Positions 7,778-18,453 of a DNA stretch of 64,000 nt are shown piece after piece. A program made the position numbers and the translations under genes. The stretch is from NCBI GenBank assembly GCA_000758905.1, contig JRNA01000011.1, forward strand, positions 44,472 to 108,471, given 5' to 3'. A model generated the notes under the pieces. It was given only the letters and a program-made list of their open reading frames with translations. It did not search any database and was not told where the DNA came from. This stretch comes from Clostridiales bacterium S5-A14a. Lineage in GTDB: Bacteria; Bacillota; Clostridia; Peptostreptococcales; Anaerovoracaceae. Position 1 is the stretch's first letter, and every line of letters begins with the position of its first letter.

Positions 7778-10492
7778 ATGGGAATTCTAGGAAAGATTTT
7801 TATCGATTTTAATGAACGCGAGGTTAGAAAACTTGAGAAAATTGCTGATCAGGTTATGGCTCTTGATAAAGCGATGCAAGACTTGACAGATGATGAGCTT
7901 AAGGGGAAAACAAAAGAGTTTCGTGAAAGGCTGAAAAACGGAGAAACTCTGGATGACATCCTCGTAGAGGCGTTTGCAGTTTGCAGAGAGGGTGCCTATA
8001 GAAGCCTTGGTATGAAGCATTTCAGGGTGCAGGTTATAGGTGGTCTGGCGTTGCATCAGGGAAGAATTGCAGAAATGAAGACAGGAGAAGGTAAAACTCT
8101 TGTGGCTACTTTGGCTGCATATCTGAATGCACTAGAGGGCAAAGGAGTTCACGTTATTACTGTCAACGATTATCTAGCTAAGCGTGACGCAGAATGGATG
8201 GGCAAGTTATATAGTTTCCTAGGGCTTTCTGTAGGATGTGTAATACACGGCATCGAGCCAGATGAAAGAAAACGAGCTTACCAATCAGATATAACCTATG
8301 GTACAAATAATGAGTTCGGCTTTGACTATCTTAGAGACAACATGGTTATTTACAGAGAAGACATGGTTCAGAGAGAACTCAACTATGCCATCATAGACGA
8401 GGTTGACTCGATTTTGATAGATGAGGCAAGAACTCCTTTAATCATATCTGGCCAGGGTGATGAATCAAGCGAAATGTATATTAGAGCAGACGCATTTGTT
8501 CAAGGCCTTAAAAAGGATGACGACTATACTCTTGAAGAGAAGGATAAGCAGGTATCTCTGACAGACGAAGGTGTTGCAAAGGCTGAGAACTATTTTGGGA
8601 TTGAAAACTTTGGTGATCCAGAAAATATGGAAATCAACCACCATGTATTGCAGGCTCTAAAGGCATATACGATTATGGAAAGAGACGTCGACTACATAGT
8701 TAAGGACGGAGAGGTAGTAATCGTAGACGAGTTCACTGGACGTTTGATGTTCGGTAGACGATTCAGCAACGGACTTCATCAGGCAATCGAGGCTAAGGAA
8801 AGAGTGAGCGTGCAAAGTGAGTCGAAGACTTTGGCAACTATCACACTTCAGAACTATTTCAGGTCATATCAAAAACTCGCAGGAATGACGGGTACAGCAA
8901 AGACTGAGGAAGATGAGTTTAGGGAAATATACAACATGGACGTTGTAACAATACCTACAAATAAGCCAATCATGAGAACTGATCTTAATGATTCGGTTTA
9001 CGGCACTGAGGCCGCTAAATTCAATGCAATTGCAAATCGAGTTGCCGAGATACATTCAACTGGTCAGCCTGTGCTTGTCGGTACAATTTCCATTGAAAAA
9101 TCCGAACTTTTGAGCAAACTTTTGAACAAAAGAGGTATCAAGCATAATGTTTTGAACGCTAAGCAGCACGATCGAGAGGCTGAAATTATCGCAGAGGCCG
9201 GCAGAGAAGGAACGGTTACTATTGCAACAAATATGGCAGGTAGAGGAACAGATATCCTGCTTGGAGGTAACCCTGAATTTGAAGCAAAGAAAGCTATGAA
9301 AAAAGAAGGCTATACCGACGAAGTCATCTCTTTTGCTACGGGCTTTACCAAGACTGATAATGCCGAACTCAATGAAGCGAGAGATAAATTCAACGGATAT
9401 CTCAATCAATTCAAAATCGAGAGAGAACCAGAACACCAGAAGGTTGTTGACCTTGGTGGACTTGTGATAATCGGTACCGAGAGGCATGAATCAAGACGTA
9501 TAGACAATCAGCTAAGAGGACGTGCTGGACGTCAGGGAGACCCAGGTCAGACACAGTTCTTTATATCACTCGAAGACGAACTGATGAGGCTCTTCGGAGG
9601 AGAGAAGATACAGTCAATTGTAGATAGAGTTGGACTGGACGAAGATGCAATTGAAGCTAGAATGCTCTCAAGGTCAATCGAGGGAGCACAGAAGAAAGTC
9701 GAGACGAAGAACTTCGGCATTAGAAAATATGTTTTGCAGTATGACAACGTAATGAACAAGCAGAGGCAAATCATATACGATCAGAGGCGAAGAGTCCTCT
9801 TCGATGAAGAGATGAAGGATGCCATTCTAGATATGGCTCACGAACTAATCGATGAGACAGTAACTCCAATCACCTTGGAATCCAAATTCCCCGAGGAATG
9901 GGATCTTGAAACTCTCGAAAAGAACCTGATGCGCATTACTGAAAAGTTCAAGGGTAGCGTAGAATTTACAGCTGAGGAAATTGATGAGCTTGATGCGGAT
10001 GGACTCAAAGAGTATTTGTATAATGAATTCGACAAAATATACGACGAGAAGGAAGCAGAAATCGGCGCAGAGAAGATGCGTGCCGTTGAGAGAATGATTC
10101 TTCTAAGAGTTGTAGACAATATGTGGATGGATCATATCGATGCGATGGATCAGCTAAGGACTGGTATAGGACTTCGTGGCATAGGACAGCAGGATCCAGC
10201 TGCTGCATATTCCAATGAGGGGTTCGACATGTTTGAACAGATGATCGCTGAGATCCGTGAGCAGACTGTTAAATTCTGCTGCAATGTAAGCTTACAGACT
10301 GAGGCAGAGAGAAGGTCTGCAATTAGAGAAAGCCATGAAGTCAAGCAGGAATACGTTGATGATGAAGCTGAGGATGAGGAAGAAACAAAACAGGTGCCTA
10401 TCAGAAGGGATGCTCCTAAAATAGGCAGAAATGATCCTTGCCCTTGTGGCTCAGGCAAGAAGTACAAAAATTGTCACGGTAGGAACAAGTGA
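7778..10492 (+). CDS. secA: Preprotein translocase ATPase SecA
   Basis: Motor ATPase that drives secretory proteins through SecYEG. The 904 residues follow the SecA plan: nucleotide-binding domain 1 with Walker A ([12 protein letters not shown], about 100-111) and DEVD box ([16 protein letters not shown]), preprotein cross-linking domain, nucleotide-binding domain 2 ([21 protein letters not shown]), helical scaffold, and a C-terminal zinc-binding tail [12 protein letters not shown] that contacts SecB or ribosomes in other bacteria. The stretch before the tail is very acidic. The gene is preceded by an AAGGAGA site. Housekeeping gene, full length. Confidence 0.97.
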   Translation: MGILGKIFIDFNEREVRKLEKIADQVMALDKAMQDLTDDELKGKTKEFRERLKNGETLDDILVEAFAVCREGAYRSLGMKHFRVQVIGGLALHQGRIAEMKTGEGKTLVATLAAYLNALEGKGVHVITVNDYLAKRDAEWMGKLYSFLGLSVGCVIHGIEPDERKRAYQSDITYGTNNEFGFDYLRDNMVIYREDMVQRELNYAIIDEVDSILIDEARTPLIISGQGDESSEMYIRADAFVQGLKKDDDYTLEEKDKQVSLTDEGVAKAENYFGIENFGDPENMEINHHVLQALKAYTIMERDVDYIVKDGEVVIVDEFTGRLMFGRRFSNGLHQAIEAKERVSVQSESKTLATITLQNYFRSYQKLAGMTGTAKTEEDEFREIYNMDVVTIPTNKPIMRTDLNDSVYGTEAAKFNAIANRVAEIHSTGQPVLVGTISIEKSELLSKLLNKRGIKHNVLNAKQHDREAEIIAEAGREGTVTIATNMAGRGTDILLGGNPEFEAKKAMKKEGYTDEVISFATGFTKTDNAELNEARDKFNGYLNQFKIEREPEHQKVVDLGGLVIIGTERHESRRIDNQLRGRAGRQGDPGQTQFFISLEDELMRLFGGEKIQSIVDRVGLDEDAIEARMLSRSIEGAQKKVETKNFGIRKYVLQYDNVMNKQRQIIYDQRRRVLFDEEMKDAILDMAHELIDETVTPITLESKFPEEWDLETLEKNLMRITEKFKGSVEFTAEEIDELDADGLKEYLYNEFDKIYDEKEAEIGAEKMRAVERMILLRVVDNMWMDHIDAMDQLRTGIGLRGIGQQDPAAAYSNEGFDMFEQMIAEIREQTVKFCCNVSLQTEAERRSAIRESHEVKQEYVDDEAEDEEETKQVPIRRDAPKIGRNDPCPCGSGKKYKNCHGRNK

Positions 10493-10559
10493 TTCCAAAA
10501 GAAAACTAGAATTATACTCAAAAATATTTTGGGCATCTAGAATAGCGTTGTTGATGTAG

Positions 10560-10580
10560 AAGGGGTGCTAAGCACCCCTT
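10560..10580 (+). terminator. GC-rich hairpin between secA and prfB
   Basis: A perfect 9-bp stem (AAGGGGTGC / GCACCCCTT) with a three-base loop lies between the genes. No T-run follows, so it may be a weak terminator, an attenuator or an mRNA-processing element rather than an efficient intrinsic terminator. Confidence 0.4.
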
Positions 10581-10618
10581 AAGGTTTAAGTATAAGAAGT
10601 TAAGAACAAGGAGATTTC

Positions 10619-11737
10619 ATGAACTCAGCTGAATTGGTTCAACTAGATGATATCAAACAGAATATTCCGGAACTTTCGGCCAAGATGGAAGAAGTGTATC
10701 AATTCCTAAAACCGGATGAGAAAAAGCATAGAATCAAGGAACTCGCAGACGAGACAATCAAGGAAGGGTTTTGGGATGATCAGGAGAAGGCCCAAAGCAT
10801 ACTAAAAGAAAAGAACACTTTGGAAGATAAGGTTTCTAAATATGAAAATGCAAAATCAGAACTTGAAGATTTGCCCGAACTTATTGAGATGACAGTTGAA
10901 CTCGGGGAGACAGAAGCGGTTGCATCAATCGTTGAAAGTTATAATAAAATAAATGATACTATTGATAGCTTGACGCTGGAGACCCTCCTTGACGGCGAGT
11001 ATGACTCTAATAACGCTATTTTGTCGATTCATGCAGGAACAGGTGGCGTTGATGCCATGGATTGGGCATCGATGCTTTTGAGAATGTATCTGAGGTGGGC
11101 CGAAGACAATGGATTTAAGACAACTATTGTAGATTATCAAGATGACACCGAAGCAGGCATCAAAAGTGCGACAGTCATTGTAGAAGGTGAGAATGCATAT
11201 GGGTATTTAAAGAATGAGAAGGGCACACATAGGCTTGTTAGAATTTCTCCGTTTAATGCTGCAGGGAAGAGGCAGACTAGCTTTGCAGCGGTTATCGTAA
11301 TGCCTGAGATTGATAATGATGTAGACATTGAAATTTCGCCGGACGATATAAGAATTGATACGTTTAGAAGCAGTGGTGCTGGTGGGCAGCATGTCAACAA
11401 GACAGATTCTGCAATCAGAATTACCCACATACCGACAAATATAGTCGTGTCGTGTCAGAACGAGAGAAGCCAACATCAAAATAGAGATATGGCTATGAGA
11501 ATTCTAAAATCAAGGCTCGCAGAGCTGGCACATGAGCAGCACAAAGAAGATATGAGAGAACTGCAGGGGGATTTTAATCTGATTACATGGGGAAGCCAGA
11601 TCAGATCTTATGTTTTTCAACCATATACCATGGTCAAGGATCATAGGACGGGTGCTGAAGTAGGCAATATTTCGAAGGTTATGGATGGCGACATCAATTA
11701 TTTTATTAGGGAAAAACTAAAGCAGAAGGAGGCATAG
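10619..11737 (+). CDS. prfB: Peptide chain release factor 2
   Basis: Class I release factor recognising UGA and UAA codons on the ribosome. The 372-residue product has the RF2 tripeptide anticodon SPF (210-212) and the peptidyl-hydrolysis GGQ motif (255-257, in SGAGGQHVNKTDSA). Many bacterial prfB genes need a programmed +1 frameshift at an in-frame UGA near codon 26. Here the corresponding region (residues 20-35) is read through in a single frame with no internal UGA, so the autoregulatory frameshift is absent. It follows secA, as in many Firmicutes, and is followed within 4 bases by tex. Confidence 0.96.
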   Translation: MNSAELVQLDDIKQNIPELSAKMEEVYQFLKPDEKKHRIKELADETIKEGFWDDQEKAQSILKEKNTLEDKVSKYENAKSELEDLPELIEMTVELGETEAVASIVESYNKINDTIDSLTLETLLDGEYDSNNAILSIHAGTGGVDAMDWASMLLRMYLRWAEDNGFKTTIVDYQDDTEAGIKSATVIVEGENAYGYLKNEKGTHRLVRISPFNAAGKRQTSFAAVIVMPEIDNDVDIEISPDDIRIDTFRSSGAGGQHVNKTDSAIRITHIPTNIVVSCQNERSQHQNRDMAMRILKSRLAELAHEQHKEDMRELQGDFNLITWGSQIRSYVFQPYTMVKDHRTGAEVGNISKVMDGDINYFIREKLKQKEA

Positions 11738-11741
11738 CAGT

Positions 11742-14090
11742 ATGCAACAGATAATTGACACCCTTTCCAAGGAGTTTAATTTAAGTATAGAACAGGTTGA
11801 AAAAACAGTAAACCTCATAGACGAAGGCAATACGATCCCGTTTATAGCGAGATATAGAAAAGAAGTAACGGGGGGCCTTTCGGATAACGTTTTGAGAGAT
11901 CTGGACGAAAGACTTAAGTATCTGAAGAATCTTGAAGAGAGAAAAGATGAGGTAATAAGGCTGATTGAGGAGCAGGGCAAACTCACAGATGAACTCAGAA
12001 AAGATATCGAGGAAGCGACTGTTTTGCAGAGGGTAGAGGACCTGTATAAGCCATATAAGAAGAAAAAGGCCACAAGGGCATCCAAGGCAAGGGAAAAGGG
12101 ACTTGCACCACTGGCAGACATCATTAAAGAACAAAATACCGAAGATAAGAGTCTTGAGGATGTTGCATCATCCTTTGTTGATCCTGAGAAGGAAGTTAAT
12201 ACGTATGAGGATGCGATTCAGGGAGCTTGCGACATCATTGCCGAGGAAATTTCAGAAGATGCAGATCTGATTGAGAAAATTCGCGAAATGACATACGAGC
12301 GAGCTGTTTTGTGCACTGAGGCAGTTGAAGCGGAAGAAAAATCTGTGTATGACATGTATTATGACCGATCGGAGAAGGTCAAAGACATGCCGAATCACAG
12401 GATTCTTGCGATTAATCGTGGTGAAAAGGCAAAGAAATTAAAGGTTAAGATCCAAATGGATGAGGATATGGTTGCCTTTGAGATTGGAAAGACTTATATT
12501 GCTAAGGAGCCGAATATTTATACAGAACTTATGGGTGATGTAGTTAAAGATAGTTACAAAAGGCTAATCGCACCGTCAGTTGAAAGGGAAATCAGAAATA
12601 CACTCACTGAGAGAGCCGAGAAGGACGCAGTTAAGGTTTTTGCGAAAAATACTGAGAAACTTTTGATGGCGGCTCCGGTGAAGGGAAAGAAAATAATTAG
12701 CATTGACCCCGGCTACAGAACAGGATGCAAGGTTGCTGTGCTTGGGAAGACAGGGAAGCTGCTTGCGTACACCACTATATATCCTACCAAGCCGAAGAGC
12801 GATATCGCAGGTACGGAGAGGATTCTGAAAAAGATAATAGATAAATTTGGAATAGATATTATCGTAATAGGAAACGGCACAGCTTCAAGGGAGACCGAAG
12901 AGGTAGTTGCAGACTTTCTTTCTAAAAACGATTATAACATTCAGTACACGATAGTAAATGAGGCGGGTGCATCAGTGTATTCTGCTTCTAAGCTTGCAGC
13001 GGAAGAGTACCCGGACCTCGACGTTACAACAAGGGGTGCAATGTCTCTTGGCAGACGTCTTCAGGACCCGCTTGCAGAACTTGTAAAGATTGATCCAAAA
13101 CACATAGGAGTTGGCCAATATCAGCATGATATAAATCAAGGCCTGCTAGATGGAGCTCTTTTGAATGTGGTGGAGGACTGTGTTAACAGGGTTGGAGTAG
13201 ACTTGAACACAGCGTCTCCGTCGCTGCTTTCATATATTGCTGGAATCAATATGGGGATTGCTAAGAATATAGTTGCACAGAGGGAAGAGGAAGGCATTTT
13301 CAAAAACAGGAAACAGCTTCTTAAGGTCAAAAAACTTGGTGCGAAGACATTTGAGCAGTGTGCAGGTTTTATGAGAATTTCAGGGGGCGATGAGCCGCTT
13401 GATTCAACTTCGGTACATCCTGAAAGTTACAAAGCCTGCGACAAATTGCTAGGCATTTTGGGCATTGACAAGACTTCGCTTACAGCAGGTGGCGTTCAGG
13501 GTATTGACAGCATGATTTTGAGCTTGACTGGAGCGAAAACAATGGAAAAAGCAGTTGAAAAGCTTTCGCCTGAACTCGGAGTAGGAGAGATGACACTGAC
13601 AGATATAATTTCTGAGTTGAAAAAACCTGCAAGAGACCCTAGGGATAGCGCACCTCCTGTGATATTCAGAAAAGATGTTACAGCTTTTGAAGATTTGAAA
13701 CCAGGCATGATTCTCGACGGGACAATTAGAAATGTCGTTGACTTTGGAGCTTTTGTTGACATAGGAGTCAAACAGGATGGCCTAGTTCACGTTTCGCAGT
13801 TGTCAGATCAGTTTGTAAAAGATCCACTTGAGGTTGTTTCCGTTGGCGATAACGTCAAGGTTAAGATAATAGAAGTCGACCGAGAAAAGAACAACATAGC
13901 ACTTTCCATGAAGGGCCTTAATAAACTAGCCATAAGCACAAACGAGAGGACAAGAGGCAGCAAGAACAAAAGAGGTGAAATTCGTGCAAATCGAAGTGGA
14001 AAGCAGGGTTCATTAAAGCAAGAAGTCCCACAAAATGGTAAAAGACTTAAGAGCCTAAAAGATCTGAAAAATGCTATGAGAAGAGGATAG
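11742..14090 (+). CDS. tex: Tex-type RNA-binding/transcription accessory protein
   Basis: 782-residue Tex homologue: N-terminal helical region (IEQVEKTVNLIDEGNTIPFIARYRKEVTGGL), YqgF/RuvC-like nuclease-fold domain (IISIDPGYRTGCKVAV), helix-hairpin-helix repeats (around GINMGIAKNIVAQREEEGIFKNR) and a C-terminal S1 RNA-binding domain (GMILDGTIRNVVDFGAFVDIG). A basic Arg/Lys-rich extension of about 50 residues follows the S1 domain, likely an extra nucleic-acid contact. It begins 4 bases after prfB and ends 5 bases before the HAD phosphatase gene, so co-transcription is likely. Tex proteins influence transcription and rRNA maturation; the exact role here cannot be read from sequence. Confidence 0.95.
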   Translation: MQQIIDTLSKEFNLSIEQVEKTVNLIDEGNTIPFIARYRKEVTGGLSDNVLRDLDERLKYLKNLEERKDEVIRLIEEQGKLTDELRKDIEEATVLQRVEDLYKPYKKKKATRASKAREKGLAPLADIIKEQNTEDKSLEDVASSFVDPEKEVNTYEDAIQGACDIIAEEISEDADLIEKIREMTYERAVLCTEAVEAEEKSVYDMYYDRSEKVKDMPNHRILAINRGEKAKKLKVKIQMDEDMVAFEIGKTYIAKEPNIYTELMGDVVKDSYKRLIAPSVEREIRNTLTERAEKDAVKVFAKNTEKLLMAAPVKGKKIISIDPGYRTGCKVAVLGKTGKLLAYTTIYPTKPKSDIAGTERILKKIIDKFGIDIIVIGNGTASRETEEVVADFLSKNDYNIQYTIVNEAGASVYSASKLAAEEYPDLDVTTRGAMSLGRRLQDPLAELVKIDPKHIGVGQYQHDINQGLLDGALLNVVEDCVNRVGVDLNTASPSLLSYIAGINMGIAKNIVAQREEEGIFKNRKQLLKVKKLGAKTFEQCAGFMRISGGDEPLDSTSVHPESYKACDKLLGILGIDKTSLTAGGVQGIDSMILSLTGAKTMEKAVEKLSPELGVGEMTLTDIISELKKPARDPRDSAPPVIFRKDVTAFEDLKPGMILDGTIRNVVDFGAFVDIGVKQDGLVHVSQLSDQFVKDPLEVVSVGDNVKVKIIEVDREKNNIALSMKGLNKLAISTNERTRGSKNKRGEIRANRSGKQGSLKQEVPQNGKRLKSLKDLKNAMRRG

Positions 14091-14095
14091 AGATA

Positions 14096-14761
14096 ATGAA
14101 GAAAACCGTTTTTTTGTTTGATTTTGACGGAACCTTAGCAGATACCAATCAAACCGTAATAAATTCATGGCACCAGACTTTCAAATATGTCAATGGTGCG
14201 CCAGGAGATGAAAACTGGATCATAGGCACATTTGGAGAGCCGCTATGGATTTCAATGGAGAAGGCCTTTCCAGGCATGGATGTTGACAAACTTATTGAAG
14301 TTTATAGATCATATCAGGAAAAGCATTTTAAAGAAGAAACCAAGCCATTCCCCGGCATGGTTGATGTCATAAAGAAACTAAAATCTGCAGGGAATAAGAT
14401 CGGTATAATAACCTCCAGAATGAGACACACTACCGAACAGGGGTTAGATGCCTTTGGAATCATGGATTGTGTTGATGCGATGGTTTGTGCAGGAGATACG
14501 GTTGAACATAAGCCAAATCCTGAACCTGTACTTCTGGGGCTTGAAAAATTAGGTGCAAATCCATCTGATGCTGTTATGATCGGAGATTCGAGCTTCGATA
14601 TAGTTTGTGCAAATCGTGCAGGCGTGACTTCAGCTCTTGTGGATTGGGCAATAACATCTAAAAAATCTAAAAAAGACAGTAACTCAGGTGATAAGAGAAA
14701 CAGCGAAGAGGAACCTGACATTTTAATAAAAACTTCTGAGGAGATTCTAGATTTAGCGTAA
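14096..14761 (+). CDS. HAD-superfamily phosphatase (PpaX/Gph-like)
   Basis: 221-residue HAD hydrolase. Motif I is FDFDGTLADT near the N-terminus, with the nucleophile and acid/base Asp pair. Motif II is IITSRM (Thr/Ser), motif III is the Lys in EHKPNPEPV, and motif IV is MIGDSSFDI. The four-helix cap between motifs I and II is the class seen in pyrophosphatase PpaX and phosphoglycolate phosphatases. The substrate cannot be fixed from sequence. A Lys/Ser-rich insertion near residues 185-205 is unusual for the family. It lies 5 bases after tex and 12 before addB, in the same apparent operon. Confidence 0.85.
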   Translation: MKKTVFLFDFDGTLADTNQTVINSWHQTFKYVNGAPGDENWIIGTFGEPLWISMEKAFPGMDVDKLIEVYRSYQEKHFKEETKPFPGMVDVIKKLKSAGNKIGIITSRMRHTTEQGLDAFGIMDCVDAMVCAGDTVEHKPNPEPVLLGLEKLGANPSDAVMIGDSSFDIVCANRAGVTSALVDWAITSKKSKKDSNSGDKRNSEEEPDILIKTSEEILDLA

Positions 14762-14773
14762 TTGGGTGAATAA

Positions 14774-17700
14774 ATGATTAATATATTCTACGGCAGAGAA
14801 AATCTTAATAAAGAAGAATTTATATACAGACAAATTTTTGATAGAAATAGAAAAAGTATTGTGATTGTTCCTGATCAATACGGACTTGAAGCGGAAAAAA
14901 CAGCGCTAAAATATGCCAGATTATATTTTCATAGCCAATCGAAAGAGCATGTATCTAAGGATCCGCAGCCATCACCAATAAGCCTTGTTAATGTCGAAAT
15001 CAAAACTTTTTCGAGGCTGATGCACGATGTTTTCAGTGAACTTGGTGGCCTTAACACCGTTTACGTAGACCGTGTCGGCAGGGAGATTATTTTGTCGAAA
15101 GTTCTTCGAGGACTTGATTATAAGCAAATGAGAGCATTTGCCAACCAGATTGGAAAGCCCGGATTTGCAAAGATTGTTGGTGATTTTATATCTCAGGTTA
15201 AACTGGAAAATCTTTCCCCAAAGGATATTTTGGAAATGGCGGAGCTATCCAGGGAAGAGGTTGAACTGCATTCGAAACTTTCTGACATTGGAGTGATATT
15301 TGAAGCTTATGAGAAGGCACTCGCAGGCACGTTCAGCGACAACGAGGACAGATACACGAGTTTTATAAACAAAATAGAATCGTCGCATTACTTGGAATCA
15401 ACGGATTTTTGGATTTACGGCTTCGACAGCTTTACGGGTAAGGCATACAGGATTATAGAGGCTCTGGCAAATAGGATGAAGCGTTCGGATGACGGCTCGA
15501 GTCTTAATATAGTCATCAGCTATGACGGGGCTAATCGAGAGCATTTGTTCAAGGCTGGGACAGCAATCATCACTAAGGTGAAAAGCCTGGAAGGAATAGA
15601 TGCCGATTCGGACATTCGCATATCACCAATAAGCGATGAATATAAAATAGCAAAGCCTGAGGACCTAAGTCATCTTGAGGCTAATCTATATAAGCTGAAT
15701 CCAGAACACTTTGAGGGCAGGCGTGAAAATATAAGGATCATAAGGGCACAGAATGCGTATTATGAAGCCGAAGCATGTGCGGCACACATAAGGCAGCTAC
15801 TCAGAGAAAGGAAATTCAGAAACAGAGACATTGCTATTTTGTGCAACGACGGAGATAGCAGGATATCTATATTAAAACGCATACTTCAGGACTACGATAT
15901 TGACCTCTTTGTGGACTCCAGGAAGCCTATCTCTAAAGAACCATTTGTGAGATATTTGATTTCAGCCCTTGAAGCTGTTAAGAAAAAATATTCGACCTAC
16001 TATGTAATTAATTTTATAAAAAATCCGTATGCTACGCTTTCGACAGAGGATTTAGCTGTTGAAAGGCTCGAGAATTACGTACACAGGCACAAAATACAGG
16101 GTTCCATGTGGAAGAAGCCTTTCGCATATATTGAATCCTTGCCGGGAAGAAATCGCGGAGATGATGACGAGGATGAAGAAGCGCAGGATAGTCTCGCAGA
16201 AATAAATAGACTTAGGGAACTGGCTATAAATCCGTTAATTCGCCTTGAAGAACTTGTAAAGCTCAGCAAGCAAGAAGGGGCAACAATCAAGGATTTTGCG
16301 AGAAGATATTTCGATTACATGAAAGAAATCGCCATCGCAAACAAAATTGAAAATGATGTAATGTGGAAGTCTGTCGTTTCGGTACTTGATCAGATCGTGG
16401 AACTCATTGGCGATGAAAAATTTGACCTCGATATATTCAGCGAAGCTTTTTATACGGGGCTTGAAGCAGTTACCGTCGGGAATACACCACCATCTGTAGA
16501 CGACCTTTTGGTCGGATCGACGCAGAGGACGAGAACGGGCCCAATAAAGGCACTAGTGGTGCTTGGGATGAATGAGGGGCTCATACCCAAACAGCCAGAG
16601 CAAAACAACCTAATCACGCGATATGAAATATCTCTTATAGAGAAACAAAATAGCGATGGCTCAAACTTCGACTCTCCGTTTCACGGGTTGGTCGCTAAGA
16701 CAGAAAATCTTGATATGGAGGAAAGACTTGCGATTTACAGGAATTTTTCAAAGCCGACAGAGGATATTTGGATAAGCTTCATTTCGAATAATATACGTGG
16801 CGAAGAGCAATTGCCTTCGGAACTTGTCGATGATTTTGAGAAAATGTTTGGCGACGAAAAGAATGCAGCCGCAACTAGCATTATAGAGCAGGCTCCCGTT
16901 TCAAGAAATAATTTTATCGTTGAAAGCCCTATGGGGACGTTGACTAATCTAGCTAGATTCTATTCATTGAATGAATCGTCAAATATTACGCCCGAACTTG
17001 CAGCGGGCGAAGAGTGGCTTGAGGCCTTTAAGAACAAAACAGTTGGCCCAACCCAAACGATAAATTTAGGCACTAGAAATTTGGACGCTATCGACATGCT
17101 TAAAAATGTCAGGGATTATGAGCATATAGATAAGCCTCTAGATGCAAGACTTACAGCAATGCTATACTCAAGCGAAAGGCATAAAAGCGAATCTACGGAC
17201 GCAGGCGGCACAGATATTTCTCAGAATGAGAAAAAAGAAGACATTACTCTGAGACTATCGCCATCAAGATTAGAACAATTCAGCCGTTGCCCATATAGAT
17301 ATTTTGTTAATTTCGGAATAAAGCCGGCAAGCAGCGAGCCGATTGAGTACAAAAGCACGGATATTGGAACCTTTATGCATGACGTCATGGAAAATTTCTG
17401 CCTTTGGGCTGACGACGGTGATAAGTGGACAGAACTTGAACCAGATGAGGTGCACGAAAAACTTGACCTCCTTGTTGATGAGTTTTCTGAGAAAAATCTA
17501 AGCATCTTATTTCCGCAGACTGGGCAGGAAAGGTATATTACTGAAAGAGTGAGAGGAATTGTCAAGAGAGCTGCCGAAAAAATCGTGGACTTTCGAAGAG
17601 ATGTCAAACTCAGCCGCAGCGAGTATGAAAAAAGCTTCGAATACAAAATCTATGGAGAGAATGAGAAGCCTGCAGCTACGGTAAAAGGCTTTGTAGATAG

Positions 17701-18238
17701 AATAGACTATATGGATTTTAAAGATGAACAAATTTTTACAATAGTCGACTATAAGACAGGTAAAAACAGTTTTAAGGGGAAGTATATTGAGAGTGGATAT
17801 GATCTGCAGCTCTTCATCTATGTAGCTGCCATTGAAGCCGGAGTACGCGAGAAATATAGAGATTCCAATGCTTTGAAGGGCATGGGTGCATTTTATATAA
17901 ACCTAAATGACGAAAATAGAAATAACAAAAAAGGCGAATTTATGATGAGTGGTGCTGTTGTAGACGAAATTGGGGAGATTATTGGAGCGAAATATGCCAA
18001 ACTCGTTCAAACATCAAGAGACAAAGCATACCCTGCGGAAAGCATGAGCCAAGAAGATTTTGAGAAGTACAAAACAGATGTCTCGCAAAGGGTTACTGAA
18101 TTATGCAATTCAATTATGTCGGGAGATATTGGAATAAAGCCGCTGAAGATAGATGCAGATGCGGACGCATGTAAATATTGCGAATTTGGTGATATATGCC
18201 GATACAGCGGCTATTACAACAAGGTTGTAGTAGGGTAG
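14774..18238 (+). CDS. addB: ATP-dependent helicase/nuclease subunit B
   Basis: AddB of the AddAB recombination nuclease, which processes double-strand breaks and recognises Chi. The 1154-residue product shows the AddB iron-sulfur cysteines: Cys839 (SRCPYRYF) plus Cys1133, Cys1136 and Cys1142 (CKYCEFGDIC). They frame the RecB-type nuclease domain with IVDYKTG. The N-terminal Walker A position reads YGRENLNKEEF instead of GxxGxGK[ST], so ATP binding by this subunit looks lost, as in RexB-like members. The partner gene addA is not next to it; a tRNA gene and deoD follow, so AddA must be encoded elsewhere or be divergent. The start follows a weak site (TTGGGTG). Confidence 0.9.
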   Translation: MINIFYGRENLNKEEFIYRQIFDRNRKSIVIVPDQYGLEAEKTALKYARLYFHSQSKEHVSKDPQPSPISLVNVEIKTFSRLMHDVFSELGGLNTVYVDRVGREIILSKVLRGLDYKQMRAFANQIGKPGFAKIVGDFISQVKLENLSPKDILEMAELSREEVELHSKLSDIGVIFEAYEKALAGTFSDNEDRYTSFINKIESSHYLESTDFWIYGFDSFTGKAYRIIEALANRMKRSDDGSSLNIVISYDGANREHLFKAGTAIITKVKSLEGIDADSDIRISPISDEYKIAKPEDLSHLEANLYKLNPEHFEGRRENIRIIRAQNAYYEAEACAAHIRQLLRERKFRNRDIAILCNDGDSRISILKRILQDYDIDLFVDSRKPISKEPFVRYLISALEAVKKKYSTYYVINFIKNPYATLSTEDLAVERLENYVHRHKIQGSMWKKPFAYIESLPGRNRGDDDEDEEAQDSLAEINRLRELAINPLIRLEELVKLSKQEGATIKDFARRYFDYMKEIAIANKIENDVMWKSVVSVLDQIVELIGDEKFDLDIFSEAFYTGLEAVTVGNTPPSVDDLLVGSTQRTRTGPIKALVVLGMNEGLIPKQPEQNNLITRYEISLIEKQNSDGSNFDSPFHGLVAKTENLDMEERLAIYRNFSKPTEDIWISFISNNIRGEEQLPSELVDDFEKMFGDEKNAAATSIIEQAPVSRNNFIVESPMGTLTNLARFYSLNESSNITPELAAGEEWLEAFKNKTVGPTQTINLGTRNLDAIDMLKNVRDYEHIDKPLDARLTAMLYSSERHKSESTDAGGTDISQNEKKEDITLRLSPSRLEQFSRCPYRYFVNFGIKPASSEPIEYKSTDIGTFMHDVMENFCLWADDGDKWTELEPDEVHEKLDLLVDEFSEKNLSILFPQTGQERYITERVRGIVKRAAEKIVDFRRDVKLSRSEYEKSFEYKIYGENEKPAATVKGFVDRIDYMDFKDEQIFTIVDYKTGKNSFKGKYIESGYDLQLFIYVAAIEAGVREKYRDSNALKGMGAFYINLNDENRNNKKGEFMMSGAVVDEIGEIIGAKYAKLVQTSRDKAYPAESMSQEDFEKYKTDVSQRVTELCNSIMSGDIGIKPLKIDADADACKYCEFGDICRYSGYYNKVVVG

Positions 18239-18297
18239 CGCACAGAAACCTTATGATTGCACATAGGAAACTTGCGAATTTCTCATAAGGTATAATC

Positions 18298-18326
18298 TTG
18301 ACAATATTGGGTGTAACACTTAAAAT
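18298..18326 (+). promoter_or_regulatory. Promoter of tRNA-Thr
   Basis: TTGACA (18298-18303), a 17-bp spacer and TAAAAT (18321-18326) place initiation about 6 bases before the mature tRNA 5' end. Confidence 0.75.
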
Positions 18327-18338
18327 TATAAAGAAGGT

Positions 18339-18414
18339 GCTTCCGTAGCTCAGTTGGTAGAGCAGCTCATTCGTAACGAGCAGGTCGCTGGTTCAAGCCC
18401 GGTCGGGAGCTCCA
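18339..18414 (+). tRNA. tRNA-Thr (anticodon CGT)
   Basis: The 76-nt sequence folds as a cloverleaf: acceptor GCTTCCG / CGGGAGC, D arm GCTC...GAGC, anticodon loop TTCGTAA with anticodon CGU reading ACG, T-loop TTCAAGC, and an encoded CCA end. The last anticodon-stem pair is an A-C mismatch. Confidence 0.95.
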
Positions 18415-18453
18415 TTTTATCGTTTTAATATTAAATTTCTCAGGAGGATGAAT

